A stretch of 64,000 bases of DNA, taken from the NCBI GenBank assembly GCA_039621445.1, contig CP154954.1:25184954-25248953 (forward strand), read 5' to 3'. Positions 23,838-34,910 of this stretch are shown in pieces. The notes beneath the pieces are model-generated. The model saw only the letters and a list, made by a program, of their open reading frames with translations. It searched no databases and had not been told where the DNA came from. Source of the DNA: Euglena gracilis. Its lineage: Eukaryota; Euglenida; Euglenophyceae; Euglenales. Every line of letters starts with the position of its first letter. Within the stretch, counting starts at the first letter, position 1. The translations under genes and the position numbers were made by a program.

Positions 23838-24180
23838 CCCCCAACCCCCTCCTTGGCAGGTTCCAAAAATAGCGAAGAATTTCCTTCCGGCGCTGCGCGC
23901 TGGAAAATGGACAAAAATGCCTTTTTCCTCACCTTTGAGCATATTTCACTTTTTTTTTTGCTGGTTCCATATTCCATATGTTTTCAAACTGTTTAAAACC
24001 TCAGAAAATGAGCATTTTTGGATTTATTTTCCAAAAAGAATCAGGGATTTTCGACAGCTTTCGCTTGGTTTTCGCCTGGTTTTCCTGTGGCCCTTTGCAT
24101 GCCAGCAAAACAACAAAATTTCCCCAGCCCCTTACCGTTTGGAGGTAGGGGGGTCCAACCCCCCCGTGTTGGGCGGGGGC
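23838..24180 (+). repeat. Dispersed repeat family B, copy 1
   Basis: Shares with 45228-45535 the ordered blocks tccttggcaggttc-aaaatagc, cttccggc, gagcatttttggattta, gaatcaggga and gaggtaggggggtcc-acccccc with cgtgttggg. The whole composite was copied to both sites. Confidence 0.8.
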
Positions 24181-24587
24181 TTCCCATGCATACCAATCCA
24201 TATCTGATGGTTCATTGAAAAATTTTGAATGAATTTTCACGTGTGGCAGCATTTTTACATTTGCAATGCCGCCATACGGCATTTTGGTAAATGAATGATG
24301 GAGCAGAATCAAAAAAGTTGTTTGACAACTTCGGTACCCCCCAAACAACCCCCCCCCCCTGAGGACCGACCCCCCCTCTGGCAGTTGTGAAGGCATAGAA
24401 AAAAGGGGAAAAAAGGCAGCAGAAATGTTCAAAAAAAATCTCAAAACTGGATGAAATTGGTGAAAATGAAGAAAATGTGCCAAAAGGCACCAATTTTTCA
24501 AAAATGCCCCCCAAAACCCAAAAAGTGACCTTTTTTGCCCAAATGAACCCCCAAATGATGACCCCCCGCACCCCGATTTCGAGTTCC

Positions 24588-24660
24588 CAAATAATAAACC
24601 AGTTTATTATTTGTGCACTCCCCCCCCCCAAATAATAAACCCCCGGTTTATTATTTCGGG
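24588..24660. repeat. Two perfect AAATAATAAAC palindromes
   Basis: aaataataaac-ca-gtttattattt and, after a C run, aaataataaacc-ccc-ggtttattattt. Each pairs perfectly across 11-12 bases, and both are bounded by C or G runs. Confidence 0.85.
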
Positions 24661-26284
24661 GGGGGGGGAATATTCGAATATATGTGCACCGCAAAACAAA
24701 ATTTTTGGTCATTATCTATTCCAAATGTTGGCACCCAGACACTTTTGACAGCAATGATCTGAAAGCTTGTGAGAAAGCAATTTTTTTCGAAGGTTTTGTG
24801 AGATTTAAAATGTTGTGCAACACTCAGAGAAGTTTAATTTAAAGCCAGCCACATCTGTCGGCAACGCTGGTATCTGTGATTCTGGACAGTGTCGTTTGAC
24901 GCAGGTGACTCTTGGGAGGACTAACACGTTTGAATTGTGCGCACCACTCAAACAACACATATTTGACCAAACCCCCCAACCCCCCACGTGGTTACTTCGG
25001 GTCCCCAGGAAGTCATCAGCAGGCTTGCACTCGCTGACTTGCGAGGGACTCAGAGGGACGGCGTTGGAATGCGCCCCTCCTACCGCTGGCTGCGGCTCAC
25101 TCCATGCAGCCCCGAGGACACCCATCCGAAACGACTCGCCTCAGCCTAGGCCTCTATATTCACCGCTCGGTTTCCCCATCGAGCCTCGAGAGCCAAATGT
25201 AGCCACCAGGCCATGCTTGAGGACCGTGGTCTGCAAACAACCCTTGCTCGAAAGAAGTTTTTTTCAATCAAAAACAGCCAAGTGGTTTCCCTGCGAGAAA
25301 ATGTGTTTTCTTCTTCTGAAGAAAGGCCCCAGAGGAGGCAGATCTCCAGCTGTCGCAAGTAGGCCATTCCATTCTGACCCTCCCCGATTTGAACACAGGT
25401 CTGGCAGCAAAGCCCCTTCCCCCTGCCATATGACTGTGATTGGTGGCAGGGCCCCTGCACCATTACGATGGCTTGAATCAGCCCCAACAAAAGCTTTTTT
25501 CTTGTCCCCCCCCCCAGGCTTCAATTTCCTCATTTTTAGCATGGCTTTTCGCCTTGTCCAAGGCGACCATGCCACTTGGGGTTGGCAGTGAATGCTCTCT
25601 TTTGATGCTTCCTTTCGAGAAATGATTGGCTTGTTTTTCAGGGGGCAGCCCCATTTTTAGCCGCAAGTTTGCACGCCTGTGAAGCTGCAAGCAATTGTAT
25701 GCCCCGACTGCCATAATTTGCTGGCGGGAATTCCTGGCTCTCCCTCCCTCCCCTCCCTCCCGTCCTCTCCCCTGCTCGTTCCGCGCTGCGTTCCTCCCCT
25801 CGCGTGCCCCGAGGCCTGCGGCACATCCGCTGCCATGGCAGGTCTCTGGTCGGCTTAATCTGGAACGGGCTGCTTCGAGTGGGCAAGGCCCAAAGGCCCA
25901 TTGCATTCCGTTTACAACAGTGTTTCGCCCGTGAAACTGTGCCGTGCATTTTTTGGGGGTGTGAGGCTGACTTCATTTTGCTTTTGCTTGCACATATCGG
26001 GCCTGGCCTCATCATCCAACGGCGAACGCGCCATGGATCCGACGTTTTGAGGCAGAGGCGCATGCGTTTTTCCGGTCGAGGCGGCACGTGTCCCCAAACT
26101 GCACTGCTTTTTGTATGTACATGGACCTCCCCTTTGAACCGGATTCATGGCCCGATACTTTCCTTCCCAGTGGTGGTAGTGGGTGTTGCTTTTGACCCCA
26201 CCCCCAGGGGGGGGTCCGGCCAGCCAGTAGCGTTTTTCCAGCCACTCCAAATTTTCCAGGAGCGCTTACCCCCCCCTGGGAGGG

Positions 26285-28035
26285 GGCCCTAAGCCCTGGC
26301 CACATCAACGTGGAGGTGAAATTTTTTTTTCGATTCATCTCTATTTTTTCTGATTTGGAAGTAATTGGCATCTTTTTTTTGCATTTTTTTTGAATACCCG
26401 GGAAATTGTCACCCCCCTCCGTGCTGCCCGATTTGTCACGCGACAATTGCCCGGGGGGGGGGGGGGGGGGTACCCCCCAAGCGCTTGGCCACCGCTCCTC
26501 CTTACATGCAAATTTGCCCCCCGCCGAATTGGCTTTTCATCTCAACTTCCAACCTAAGCTCCCGGTTTCAGGCTTGGCCTATTTTGTGACAAAGTTCTTG
26601 ATGTGCAAATTTGGCCTTGGGTGGGGGTTGTGTTCTGATGCTTTTGATCCAGAAAGACGTCCTTCCAATTCCGAACTTGATTTTTTTTGGAATCAAAGTT
26701 GCGAAAAGCATGGCGTTCTCTTAATGTTTTAAAGGAGACCCCTAAAGATTGTGTCGAACCTGGGTGCTTTGCTTTTTTTTTGTGGTTGACTGCATTTTGT
26801 GTCGCGTTTGTACATATTTTGTGTCTGTGGTGAACAGCATAGCAGTCGAAAGGAACAGACCCAAACCAAGGAGAAGGCTCGGACGGGCTCATCTGCCAGA
26901 GCAAGAAGCCAGCCCAGTCGTGGTGTGCCTCGGCTTCTTCTCTGGGGTCCCATTCCCTCCAGTATTCCAGCCCCCGCAGAGCTGTCGTTGTGCCTGTCGC
27001 TGTGCTGCTGCGGGCGACCTGTGCTGCTGGCACGGCCACACCTGCGGCGTGCTTTCGTCCGTCCACCATCTTGTTCCTGCGGCCAACAAAACCTCCTGGG
27101 GGGGGTTCTTAAAAAAAATCTTAAAAATTGTTGGCCGTTGCCATGGGCTCAGTAATAGCAACCTGGAACTGGCATTCAGGTCCATCAAGTGCCAGAGCAA
27201 GCTTATTACCTAAACTTGCTCTGCCAATCAGGTATGCGAAGGGAGATTACAAAGATGATTTTTGTTGCAAATTCACGGCAGAATCAAAAAATGGAGCAAA
27301 TAAACCAAAGGAGCAGAGATGTTCAATTCAGGCGAGCACCACTGTCGTCACGGTTCCTGCTCTGTTTTATTCTCATTGTCTTTCATTGTCCTCCAAATCC
27401 AGATCTGTGCTGTGGCATTCCGCCTGCGCTGTTTGCTTGCTTGATTGCCTCGTTTTGTTCCACTTCTTCCCCAAGAGTCTGTTTCGTTCTCAACATCTGT
27501 GTTCAACAATTTTGAATTCCAATTCCGTTTCTTGCTTGTATTTCCAAGAATTGGCAATGACACTGCGTCCAGGTATTTTCCCTGAAAATTTGTAACCGTG
27601 GGGATGTCTGGGAGGGTCCTGTCAAGTGGGTTCCCCCACAAGGGGACACAAAATGCAGTCAACCACGAAAAAAAAGCAAAACAACCAGGTTCGACCGAAT
27701 GTTTAGGGGTCTCCTTTAAAACGTTAAAAGAACGCCATGCTTTTTGCAATTTTGATTCCAAAAAAATCAAGTTGGGATTTGGAAAGAGGTCTTTCTGGGT
27801 ACATCCGTAAATACATCAGAACCCCCCCCCCCCCCAGGTTCTTGGCCCGAGCCAATTTGGGGGGGGGGGGCAAATTTGCATGTAAGGAGGAGCGGTGGCC
27901 AAGCGCCTGGGGGGGTATGCAAAGAAATGCAAAAAAAGATGCCAATTACATCCAAATCAGAAAAACATAGAGATGAATCAAAAAAGTAATTTTTTTCACC
28001 TCAACGTTGATGTGACCAGGGCTGGTGTGAAATGC
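26285..28035. mobile_element. Large foldback (inverted-repeat) element
   Basis: The arm at 26285-26800 is matched in inverse orientation by 27640-28035. Both contain ccacatcaacgt-gaggtgaaa at the outer end, then cgattcatctctat, tggcatct, ggccaccgctcctccttacatgcaaatttg, aaaagcatggcgttct, gtttaaaggagacccct, and tgcattttgtgtc at the inner end. The loop of about 840 bases is partly GC-rich. Arms are imperfect and differ by insertions, mostly in homopolymers. Long imperfect inverted arms around a unique centre are typical of foldback DNA elements. No transposase and no clear target duplication was found. Confidence 0.7.
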
Positions 28036-28740
28036 CAAGTTTCAATCATCAAAATGACGGCCAAAGCGGGGCCTTCTGAGACCCCTTCCACTGCCAACCC
28101 CACCAGGTTCTGAAAAATATTTTGGCAACACTCCACCACTGTTAGATGGGGGTATGCATTTGTGTGATGACCTTTCTGGGGGTTGAGAACGTTTCCACAA
28201 TGTGGCACCGAACCTTGTGGGAAATTGTCCTCCTTCTTGCACTGTGCTGCTGGCCGGCCCCCCCTCCCCTGGGGGGTGACTGGTTTTTTCAGAGTGACTG
28301 ACTGGTTTTTGGCCCGGACCCCCTCCCCCCCCCACGGGGGTCGGCCAGGAGTGGGCAAAAGTGGCTTGAGTGACCGCGGCGCCGAAGGCGCCGGAACAGT
28401 TTTTTGGCCTGAAATTGTCTAAAGTGACTTGAAAGTGACCGTTTTTCTGAGTGGCTGCCCCCGGGGGGGGGGGGGGGGGGTAGTGACTAGCTGGTTTTCC
28501 GAAAATGAGTGACTGACTGGTTTTTTAAAAAAATGGATCGACCCCCCTCACCCCCGGGGGTCGGTAAAAAATTGTATGGTGGGGGGGACAGCATTTGGAA
28601 GATATTGTTTCCCCTCCACCAAGGTTGGGTCTTGAACCTTGACGGACCTTGGCGTCTCGCAAAATTTCAAAATGTCTCGAAATCTCGAAAACCCCCGCTT
28701 TTTGGTCATTTTTGGCCACTTTTGGTTGGCTTGTTCTGGC
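28036..28740. repeat. Repeat family D (gtgactgactggttttt) block
   Basis: Repeated gtgactgactggtttt segments separated by C or G runs, with cgggggtcggtaaaaaattgt near 28557. Related blocks lie at 42080-42185, 43590-43870 and 45545-45600. A perfect-looking ggcgccgaaggcgcc hairpin sits at 28379-28395. Confidence 0.75.
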
Positions 28741-28860
28741 TCAGGGGTTTTCTGAAGCCGGAGGGGACCCAACCTGGGGGAGGGTCCAGCCAGCCAGCAC
28801 CTTTTTTCCAGCCAGCACCTGCGAGCTGGGCTACGGACCCCCCTCCCGGGTCTGCTGAAA
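28740..28860 (+). repeat. Dispersed copy of the array CCAGCCAGCA composite
   Basis: caggggttttctgaagc followed by ggaggggaccc, then a G run and ccagccagccagca twice. It matches 2567-2650 of the tandem unit over about 90 bases, so this piece of the unit exists independently of the array. Confidence 0.8.
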
Positions 28861-31150
28861 TAAGTTCGGGCCAGCCTGCTGAAAGTTTTTGAAAAAGGTT
28901 TTGACTGCTTTTGGGTCAAAAGCGCCCCAAAATTGTATTTTTGGGTGGTTTTAGGATTTCCACCGTAAATTTTGGTTGAAAAATGCCAACCCAGTTGGAT
29001 TTGGGCTTTTTTGGAATTTTTGGGGCACCCCCGCGTCCAGCTCCCATCTGGCCTGACCCCCCCCCCTGGACCCCCACCCTGATTTCTCGACGACCTCGAA
29101 GGGGGGGGTCAAGAATCTCAACTATCTTAGGACCCCCCCAAAAGTCAAGATCTTCCATTTGTAAGGGATTTTCATTCAATCCTTGTCCATCGATAGCAGT
29201 TTATCCTTCTGCAGCCCAACCCCCAAAACCCACCCCCTGCTTTGGGCCGGCAACCCACAAGGCACCCCCCCCGTAAAAAGAAGCCTTTTTTCCACATCTT
29301 TTGGACTCACTTTTTGTGATGAGGCAAGATTGTCCTCCTTGGTTTGCAACCCAGTGGGAGAACGAGAACGCCGGCCACCGACGTGCAGTGGTTTCGGGGG
29401 TTGTGAAAGGAGCTTTGTCGCCCTCATGAGTGGGTGGGTGGACCACGCCCTTTCCCATGGCTTCGGGTGGCCCTATGCACCACATCCCAGCCCCCCTCCC
29501 CCATTGTCTCCCCCAACGCATGGCTTTGGCTTTGCTTGATGCGCTCCCAACTTGTGTTGGACACGTTCAACCCGACGTGGGGGTGATGTGCAGTATGTTC
29601 CAAAACGCTTGGCTGCCACTATTTTTTCTTTTCAAAATCGATTTTTTTCAAACAAGCTCTTGATCTTTAACTTTTTTGCTGTTTGAGTTTTGCGGAAGAC
29701 TTACCAGGGGATTCTGGAGGCAGAGGGTCTTATCCCTCGAGGATGGTTCAATCCACCCAACCTTTCCCCCCCAGCCAGCAACTCCCAGCAGGGCTGCACT
29801 GTGGCCAGTTCAACCCAGCTGGACCAAACCGGAAAGTTTCGTCACTTTTCAGTGGAGAGTGTCAAAGTGATGTGCAGTTTGCTTTGCTCAGTACCTCCAA
29901 CCCCGTCCCAGGTTTCTTCCCGCCCCTGCACGGCATGAACGGCTCTTCGCAATGAACCACGCTACTCTGTTGAGTCTGATTTGGGTGTTTCACCGGCTGG
30001 GTAGGTTCAGGGGGGCATGCACTTCCATAATGGCTTCCCCCTTTCGGGGTTTGGGGTCCAGGCTTTGCCCCACTCTCCCGGCTCCGACCCCCCCCCCAAA
30101 AAAAAATTGGGCCATCTTAAATCATTTCCAAAAAGTTTCCGGCCGAAACCCACACCAAGGAGCACTGGCCCAGAACCCCCCCCCCGGGGGTGGCGACCCT
30201 GGACCAAAACACCTGGGGGGGTTCCGAGGTGAAAAGAAGCCAGGCGGGGTCCCTCTTACGGAGCGGCCCTGGTACTGCCCAGATATCACCCTCGTACCTG
30301 GTACCTCCCTGAACGTCCTTGCCCAATCAACAGGGGGGGTTCAGACCGTAGATTCAATTAGCACCTCTGTGACCACTCCCACAACAGGGGGTGGGTTTTC
30401 AAAAATGGGCAGGGGGGTTGGGGCCAGGCTGTTTTTTTTTTAAGGTGGTGCCGACCCCACCCGGGGGGGGGGGGGGGGTGCTTGGGCAGGCACTCCAAGG
30501 CACTCCCAATCCAACCCCCCCGGAGGGGGGGGGGCAGGGCCACGGCCAAAAGTGCCCCAGCAGAGACCCCGGTGCCGAAGGCGCCGGGAGCCAAAAAATG
30601 GCCTAGTTTCAAAGGAATTTGCCTGGGCGCAGGCCAAAATCCGACCCCCCCCCGGGGGGGGAGGTAGCGCCTGCCTGGACAAGCACCCCAAGGCACTCCG
30701 GACCCCCCCCTCCCTCCCAGGGTTGGTAAAAAACGCCTGGTTGGGTGGGGCCCTCAACCCCCGGGGGGTGTGCAATGGGTCAGGTTTTTTTGCCCAGCTG
30801 AAGGCCGGGCCGGAATAAATTTTTCGGCATTCTCGACCAATTACGGCTGTATTTTGGGTGGGTGGGGTGGGTGGGGGGTTAACACCCAGGGGGGGGGGGG
30901 TGCGTTTGAAAAGAGTTGGTGGGTGGGTTTGGGTCCGGGAAAAGGTACCCACCGGGGTCTCTATGTGAATCTATGGTTCGGACTGTCACCATATACTTTA
31001 TCTACACAGAAAGTGAGCGAGGGCACCCCTTTGCCCAATGAACGCCCCCCTTTCGGGCCGTCCAGATTGTCACCCGAGTGTTCATTAGGCTTGGGGGGGT
31101 TCATCCCCCCATCCTTAGCAAGGCTGGTCCATGACACACCCACCCACCCA
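28861..31150. other. C/G-run rich non-genic stretch
   Basis: No convincing gene. It holds more than ten runs of 7 or more C or G, a pair of similar segments with gcactccaaggcactcc and gcaccccaaggcactcc (30492 and 30685), ggtgccgaaggcgccgg near 30569, and one ccagccagcaactc copy at 29770. ORFs near 29183 and 29683 are weak and unclassified. Confidence 0.45.
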
Positions 31151-31189
31151 TGCCAACTTTCCTCGTACTTTTGTGTGTCAAGGACAGGG

Positions 31190-31370
31190 GGGGGATGTAC
31201 CAGTTGATAAGCATTCTTTGGAAAGCTTTCACATGGGCGTTTACCGGTTGGGCAGGCCTCAAGTTAACTTGCCTGCCCAACAAACGGAATCTGTCGGGTC
31301 TTCTAAAAGGGTTCAAGCCACGCAATGGAGCTGGCCAGCAAGGACCTTTTGTCCCCTCCCCCCTTTAATT
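31190..31370 (+). CDS. Possible exon, unknown product
   Basis: A frame reading VPVDKHSLESFHMGVYRLGR continues for about 55 residues with mixed polar composition, after tgtacc. No domain is recognised and the splice sites are unclear. It ends at the start of a GGCC-phased T-rich tract. Confidence 0.2.
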
Positions 31371-31429
31371 TCTGCATTGCCTTTGAGATCCTTGACGGTG
31401 CCCTTTCTGCTTCTTCGTGTTTTTGACTG

Positions 31430-31660
31430 CCTTTGGCCGTCAAAAACATTTTGCCTCATGGCACTCTTGGTTACTCTTAGTCATTTTTGGCCATTTTGCA
31501 CTCTTGGTCACTCTTGGTCACTTCTGGCCTCCTTTGGCCACCGTTGGCCACGCCAGGCCACTTTTGGCCATTTTCGCTGCTTCTTGGCCGCTTTTGACAG
31601 CTTTTTTGGCACTGCTTCTGCTGTTTCAGGCAAATTTTTGGTCACTTCTGGCACTCTAAT
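31430..31660 (+). repeat. T-rich tract with phased GGCC (tttggccactttt)
   Basis: Degenerate units of about 10-12 bases, ggccacttttggccattttt type. Similar tracts occur at 35280-35470, 44640-44900 and, in reverse, 62345-62660. Confidence 0.75.
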
Positions 31661-32197
31661 TATTTGCATACCCACATCCGCACCAGTACCCACATTCATG
31701 TCCACTGCATCTTAACATGTAAATTCTTGTGGATTCATAACCTGTAAAAATAGCCAACAATGGTTAAAAGCGATGAAATAGTTGATAAAATTACCAAACA
31801 GAACAAAAAGAAGCATCAAAAAGGTCAAAGAAGAAGCACCAAAATGGGCCACCAAAGACCAAAAAGACCAAAATCGGGCAAATATGACAGAAAACAAAGG
31901 TGGTTCAAAATGGAAGAGAAATAAGTGCCCCAAGACGACTTTGCTTGCGGCGCCTTGGTGTGGCGTTTTTGGGTTGTTTGTTAAAGCGTGAGGAGGAGGT
32001 GCCGGGGTGTGTGGGTGTGGTGTGACCAAGTGGGTGGGAAGGACGCAAGGTGAGGAAGGTAGGTGCGGGCTGTTTGACAAGGGAAGCACACAGGAGAATA
32101 AATAGGGTGCACAGGGAATGAAGGGGACGGGTGTCTGCCACCCAATTTAAACCCGGGATCCGCACAACCAGTTTTGTGGCAAAGAACCCAGCGGAAG

Positions 32198-32313
32198 AAG
32201 CCCAACCCTTGAAGGACAGAATTATGTTTATTTGCAAAAATGCGCGCATAAACATAATTGTGTTGGTGCGCGCATTTGCGCAAGTAAACACAGTTTTGTC
32301 GTTCAAGGGTTGG
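32198..32313. repeat. Foldback hairpin with arms of about 57 bp
   Basis: aacccttgaaggacag at the left is mirrored by the complement of cgttcaagggttgg at the right. Between them the arms contain attatgtttatttgc, aaaatgcgcgcat and their partners. The centre lies near 32256. It is the best-formed member of the GCGCAAATGCGC palindrome cluster. Confidence 0.8.
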
Positions 32314-32785
32314 CCATGAACTGACGCCGTCGATACACGGCGTGACAAAGGGGCCGTGACGGCGCGACCCAGTGGACAGTCCAGAAACATATTTTGGTGG
32401 GTTTTTCACAGCGTTTGCAGACGGTGCAAGCTTATTGGTGCAACTGCGCACACAAACATAATTATGTTTATGGGCGCATTTGCGCCCACCAACACAATTT
32501 GTGTTGATGGGCGCAAATGCGTCCATAAACACAAAGAAGAAGGGTGTGACAGAAACACAATTGTCAAACACCAGCAGCAAATGTGGTTCATTTGCGCATT
32601 TGCGCGCATCACATTGTTTGTAGGCGCAAATGCGCAAATGAACAACATGAAAAATTGCGCAATTTGCATCTGGTTCATTTGCGCATTTGCGCCAACCAAC
32701 AACGTGATGTGCACAAATGTGCAAATAAACAACCAATGGAGGAGTAAAAAGCGGCTTCATTTGGACCTCTAACAGCTACCATTAA

Positions 32786-32900
32786 TTACTTCTGAATAGG
32801 TTCAACCCAAATGACCACCCCGTCTCCTCCGGCACATGGTATCAAGGTGCCGTTTCTGGTCCACTGACAGGTCCCACAAAAGATGGACACAGAGGATCTC
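32786..32900 (-). CDS. Terminal exon, possible WD40-like repeat
   Basis: On the minus strand a good acceptor (caccttcag) ends at 32901. The exon then reads RSSVSIFCGTCQWTRNGTLI followed by PCAGGDGVVIWVE, and ends with TAA at 32786-32788. The pattern W..nGtLi..aGgDG.V.iW matches the shape of one WD40 blade. The frame is also open upstream of the acceptor (to about 33169). It lies inside the palindrome cluster, so it may belong to a mobile element or be a host-gene fragment. The call rests on one motif and is tentative. Confidence 0.3.
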
Positions 32901-33298
32901 CTGAAGGTGGGTGCGCAGCTACCCGATAACGGTACATGTCCACCGGCACCAATTTTAGGATCCCAAGGGCCCTGCCCCCGGCCTGGGCTCCGCTGCTGCA
33001 GCCACATCAGCTGCTGATGCTTCAGCACCCTCCAGCGGGAATTGACCTCCCCGGTGCAACAGCACCCAGCTTTGGCGGACATGTTATACCCGGCAAAGGG
33101 GCGTGAGATTGGGGGGACGATGTGGTGCCAGTTTATGGCAACTGGCAGCCAGAGAGAGGTAGCCCTCAAGCACCCGTTATTTTGGGTGCAAGGAAGTGGT
33201 GGACTGTTACCACTGGATTGGTTGCATGAAAGCGGTGGGACTCACTCCCCACACATTATGCACAAAAACTGGTGGGTTTGACATTTTTCAAGGTAAAC

Positions 33299-33505
33299 AT
33301 GGTGGAGAAAAACCAGAAAATGGACTCCGGCCCGACACATCCTGGGTATGTCAGGTGCCAAATTTTCCCTTCTTGTAACACAGCACTGTTGCAGAAAAGG
33401 TGTCGAACAGTCACAGGTCTTGCACGTCATCAATTCATTACACTTAACTGCCAAATGAATGAGGCCAAAACAACCGGCTGTGCGGGCCGGGGAACAGCAG
33501 TATAA
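33299..33505 (+). CDS. Small protein or exon, possible zinc-finger-like motif
   Basis: ATG at 33299 opens 68 codons to a TAA. The sequence includes YVRCQIFPSCNTALLQKRC and GLARHQFITLNC. The C-x5-C...GL.RH pattern recalls C2H2 fingers, but the spacing is not canonical. Composition is cysteine- and basic-rich. The start could be internal, because an AG acceptor lies just upstream (ttttcaag). It sits within the palindrome cluster between two minus-strand coding-like segments. Confidence 0.3.
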   Translation: MVEKNQKMDSGPTHPGYVRCQIFPSCNTALLQKRCRTVTGLARHQFITLNCQMNEAKTTGCAGRGTAV

Positions 33506-34129
33506 AATGTTCACACGTGAGGCAGGCAAATTTTGGCCCGTCAGATGCCGTGGTCCAATGAACATTGCGTAACTACCTCACTACAAATTTCATCACCACG
33601 TAATTGTGATGCAAAGCAATGGTTGGCGTGAGGAATTGCGTTCGCCAGCTGTCACGGACGAGGAGATGGTATCGCACAACTGATGTGTGTTGGTGCGCGC
33701 ATTACCACGCACAAACAAATTTTGTTTGTGTGCGCTAAGGCTCGCTCAAAAACACTATTTTGAAGTGAGTAAATAAATGTTTATTTGCGCATTTGCGCAA
33801 ATGCGCGCACCAACAAAATTGTGTTCATTTGCGCAAATGCGCGCACCAACAAATCTATCATGTTCAAAAACCTCGTTGACCCATGGTCCTAATCAGTGTG
33901 CTTTAACACAGACATGTTGTTTGTTGCCTCCCATTACACAAAGCATCCCATACCAATTTTCCCAAGATTTTTGTGTGTGCAAATGCGCCCATAAACCAAT
34001 TTTGTTTGTGGGCGCATTTGCGCCCACAAACATGTCTTTTTACTTTCAATGATTTGTATTTTGTTTGCGCAAATGCACAAATAAACACGTTGTGTTTATT
34101 TGCGCAAATGCGCGCATAAACACACATCA

Positions 34130-34345
34130 GTTGCCTGACGGCTGGCTGTCGTAGTCTGTAGTATGTGATGTAATAAGGTTCCGTGTGTTCTTACGGGCGG
34201 CTGTCAGTATCCAAGTCAGTTTAGTCACCATTTCAGCACCAGTACGAGTAGTCATAACAGTGGGTGTGTGCTTCCAACCTATTTGATGTGCGAGAGCACC
34301 AGTCTCACCCTCGGCCCTCTTCGCGTCACTTGGTAAGCAGCATGC
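34130..34345 (-). CDS. Terminal exon, unknown product
   Basis: Minus-strand frame after ttaccaag reads DAKRAEGETGALAHQIGWKH, then a Thr-rich segment with TKLTWILTAARKNTRN, and ends YDSQPSGN and TGA. The composition is clearly protein-like, with no C-run artefacts. No family is recognised. It is the third coding-like segment of the GCGCAAATGCGC cluster and borders directly on a palindrome at its 3' end. Confidence 0.35.
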
Positions 34346-34794
34346 ATACCAAAACACCGGGGGTTAATCCCCTCCAACAGAGGGGTGTCACAGTTCAAAA
34401 GCTGTTTTCCGTGTGTCCGGGTACAGGGTCCCAGAAATTTTATAAAAATTGTTGATTTGCGCAAATGCGCCCATTTCAAAGAAAAAATCCTTAAGTGCGA
34501 ATCCGGCCGCCTAAGTTAGTCCACTTTTCCTTTCTTTGATCATTTTTAACCCACTTTTGGCCAAAAATTGGGGCATGTGAGGCCCCCAACTTGAGTGTGG
34601 GGGCTCCACATGTAGGGGTTCTGTACTATGATGAATGGACCAAAAATGGGTCAAAAATGGCGAAATTTGGGGTCAGAAAACCAATTTTTTTTTGCATAAT
34701 TGGCAGTTTTTTGGGAGGCATATTTTCGATTACATTTATTTATGGGATCTCATTTACCTGCTTTGACCCTGGGTCTGGCCCAGCCCCAAAAGTA

Positions 34795-34910
34795 AAAATG
34801 GCCGAAAATGGCCGAAAATGGCCGAAAATGGCCGAAAATGGCCGAAAATGAAATTTTGGGCTCAATAGGTGGGGGTCCCGAAAATGGCCGAAAATGGCCG
34901 AAAATGAGAA
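34795..34910 (+). repeat. (ggccgaaaat)n decamer array
   Basis: Five perfect decamers at 34798-34850 and three more at 34879-34906. A second array lies at 36625-36685. Confidence 0.9.

Larger units (their letters stand above)
23595..26284. other. Non-genic stretch downstream of MGC paralogue 1
   Basis: Contains four spaced copies of ggaa.ttgtcagggtccccggta near 23575-23690, repeat family B copy 1, the aaataataaacc palindromes at 24590-24660, and a long plus-strand ORF of 258 codons at 24815-25591. That ORF has no recognisable domain, no codon bias and no splice context, and I do not call it a gene. Confidence 0.5.
32198..34480. repeat. Cluster of GCGCAAATGCGC near-palindromes
   Basis: Blocks at 32218-32300, 32440-32545, 32590-32730, 33685-33735, 33776-33862, 33975-34045, 34065-34128 and 34448-34478. 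Each is built from (t)gtttatttgcgcaaatgcg, gcgcataaacaca and their complements, alternating in orientation, so that most units can fold on themselves or on neighbours. ORFs through them give repeated FICAFAPTN-type peptides on both strands, which is a palindrome artefact. Confidence 0.85.

Noticed and set aside
24815-25591. ORF of 258 codons on the plus strand
   Set aside because: No domain, no GC3 bias, no start or splice context, and overlapping open frames on the minus strand; most likely chance openness.
25638-26292. Overlapping ORFs of 149 and 162 codons on opposite strands
   Set aside because: Neither has a domain or codon bias, and one runs into a CCAGCCAG repeat and C runs.
26554-27069. 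Minus-strand ORF of 171 codons crossing the foldback arm
   Set aside because: Half of it is the inverted-repeat arm, and the same peptide segment appears on the opposite arm (27598-27810), so it is repeat-derived.
32130-34130. ORFs with repeated FICAFAPTN or KCAHKHN peptides on both strands
   Set aside because: Produced by the palindromic GCGCAAATGCGC units; both strands give the same peptide because the DNA is self-complementary.
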